Assembly: GCF_013415325.1 (NCBI RefSeq)
Contig: NZ_JACBYE010000023.1
Location: forward strand, 1-64,000
Reading direction: 5' to 3'
From: Sanguibacter inulinus
GTDB lineage: Bacteria; Actinomycetota; Actinomycetes; Actinomycetales; Cellulomonadaceae
DNA: 64,000 bases
Shown here: positions 63,099 to 64,000 of the stretch, piece after piece
Layout of the letters: the number at the start of each line of letters is the position of its first letter
How positions within the stretch are numbered: position 1 is the first letter of the stretch
The notes under the pieces: model-generated
The model's database searches: none
The model's input: the letters and a program-made list of their open reading frames with translations, nothing else
Told to the model about the DNA's origin: nothing
Program-made: the position numbers and the translations under genes

Positions 63099-64000
63099 TG
63101 CGGGTGAGCACCAGGCGACCGGGCATGAACGACGTCGCGCGCGCTGCCGGCGTCTCGCACCAGACGGTCTCCAGGGTGCTCAACAACCACCCCAACGTGC
63201 GCGACGAGACCCGGGAGAAGGTGCTCGCCGCGATCGCGGACCTCGGCTACCGCCGCAACTCTGCCGCGCGGACGCTGGTGACCCAGCGGTCCGGCACCGT
63301 CGGGGTGGTCACGACAGGCTCGTTCTCCTTCGGCCCGTCCCAGACCCTCGTGGCGATCGAGGAGGCGGCGCGGGAGACCGGTTACTTCATCACCGTGGCG
63401 ACCTTGCGCACCGTCGACGCCGAGTCGATGCGTGACGCGCTCGACCACCTCATGCAGCAGGGGGTCGACGGCATCGTCGTGATCGCGCCGCACGCCGAGG
63501 TTGTCGACGCCGTGCGCGCCGCGCACGAGCAGCTGCCGGTCGTGGTCGTGGCCGCGCTCGCGGACCCGCCCGAGTCGGTGACCACGGTGTCGGTCGACCA
63601 GGTCCTCGGCGCGCGATCCGTGGTCGACCACCTGGCGGGTCTCGGTCACCGGGAGGTCGTGCACGTGTCGGGGCCCGCGGGCTGGTTGGATGCCGAGGCG
63701 CGGGTGCTGGGGTGGCGCGAGCAGTCGCAGGCCAGTGGTCTCGGGGTGCCAGAGGTGGTCGAGGGGGACTGGACCTCGGGGTGCGGCTACGAGCTCGGCC
63801 AGCGCATGGCTGCCGAAGGAGCACCGAGCGCCGTCTTCGCGGCGAACGACCACCTGGCGCTGGGGTTGCTCAGGGCCTTCCACGAGGCAGGGATGCGCGT
63901 GCCGTACGACGTCTCGGTCGTCGGCTTCGACGACATCACCGGCTCGGGGGACTTCATCCCGCCGCTCACGACGGTCCGCCCGGGCTTCGTCGCGCTGGGG
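63098..64000 (+). CDS. LacI-family transcriptional regulator (cut by the window edge)
   Basis: At least 301 residues of a LacI/GalR repressor; the 3' end is beyond the window. The helix-turn-helix is at the N-terminus (MNDVARAAGVSHQTVSRVLN) and the sugar-binding core is present to GFDDITGSGDFIPPLTTVRP. ATG at 63098 overlaps the preceding stop (TGATG); a GTG at 63104 is an alternative. It is the third LacI protein in this window. Its targets are presumably just beyond the right edge. Confidence 0.92.
   Translation, partial: MRVSTRRPGMNDVARAAGVSHQTVSRVLNNHPNVRDETREKVLAAIADLGYRRNSAARTLVTQRSGTVGVVTTGSFSFGPSQTLVAIEEAARETGYFITVATLRTVDAESMRDALDHLMQQGVDGIVVIAPHAEVVDAVRAAHEQLPVVVVAALADPPESVTTVSVDQVLGARSVVDHLAGLGHREVVHVSGPAGWLDAEARVLGWREQSQASGLGVPEVVEGDWTSGCGYELGQRMAAEGAPSAVFAANDHLALGLLRAFHEAGMRVPYDVSVVGFDDITGSGDFIPPLTTVRPGFVALG

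Overview
The window is a piece of chromosome from a high-GC Gram-positive bacterium. The base composition is uniformly G+C rich, GTG starts and 4-bp start/stop overlaps are common, a radA-disA pair and a DtxR/IdeR-type iron box are present, and one surface protein ends in an LAxTG sortase-type signal. Together these point to an actinobacterium, probably of the Cellulomonas/Sanguibacter/Oerskovia part of Micrococcales; the family is inference. I found no rRNA, tRNA, prophage, insertion sequence or CRISPR array.

Region by region. 0-8.3 kb: a GH94 beta-1,2-oligoglucan-type phosphorylase, a TIM-barrel sugar isomerase/epimerase, an SDR dehydrogenase and an FAD oxidoreductase. 8.4-12.2 kb: a four-gene ABC export operon beginning with a previously hidden 32-residue peptide, then a DUF2975 membrane protein with a Cro/CI-type regulator. 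12.3-16.4 kb: an iron-siderophore importer under a DtxR-like box. 16.4-18.6 kb: a small AT-hook protein, a Gfo/Idh/MocA oxidoreductase and a frameshifted DUF4870 gene. 19-26 kb: a GH42 beta-galactosidase, a sugar ABC importer and its LacI regulator. 26-36.5 kb: a MerR/DUF4188 pair, GNAT acetyltransferase, sortase-anchored lamin-tail protein, two CNNM/CorC proteins, and an ECF sigma/anti-sigma pair divergent from a lipoprotein and a YceI protein. 36.5-46 kb: a second GH42 with its LacI regulator, a COG0523 GTPase, TrmL, a DUF4862 protein, a stand-alone family A DNA polymerase and a PrsW protease. 46-56.3 kb: TetR/MMPL exporter, S33 peptidase, glpD-glpF-glpK and a SorC regulator. 56.4-64 kb: an ArgA-type acetyltransferase, MutY, DisA, RadA, two membrane proteins and a LacI gene cut by the window edge.

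How the genes connect. Much of the window is glycoside uptake and breakdown under local LacI control. A 14-bp operator, GGAATGCGCTTTCC, is identical upstream of the isomerase (4899) and the MocA oxidoreductase (18165), with close variants before the SDR gene (5021) and before the LacI gene at 38.7-39.8 kb. This suggests one sugar-oxidation regulon scattered over 35 kb. The ECF sigma factor has matching promoters (GGTGAAC, 15 bp, CCCGTCTCT) facing both ways, so it probably controls itself and the divergent lipoprotein/YceI genes.

The most unusual signal is an intergenic element present three times (3701-3857, 18751-18940, 46026-46210). Each copy has two 21-bp inverted arms exactly 25 nt apart, followed by an array of GCGACCT boxes at an exact 20-bp period; two copies also carry inverted boxes at the same 20-bp period on the left. 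I know of no named element with this layout. Other points of note are a perfect hairpin that buries the ribosome binding site of a CNNM gene, a possible tryptophanyl-tRNA synthetase fragment, and several 9- or 18-bp tandem repeats, two of which overlap stop codons.
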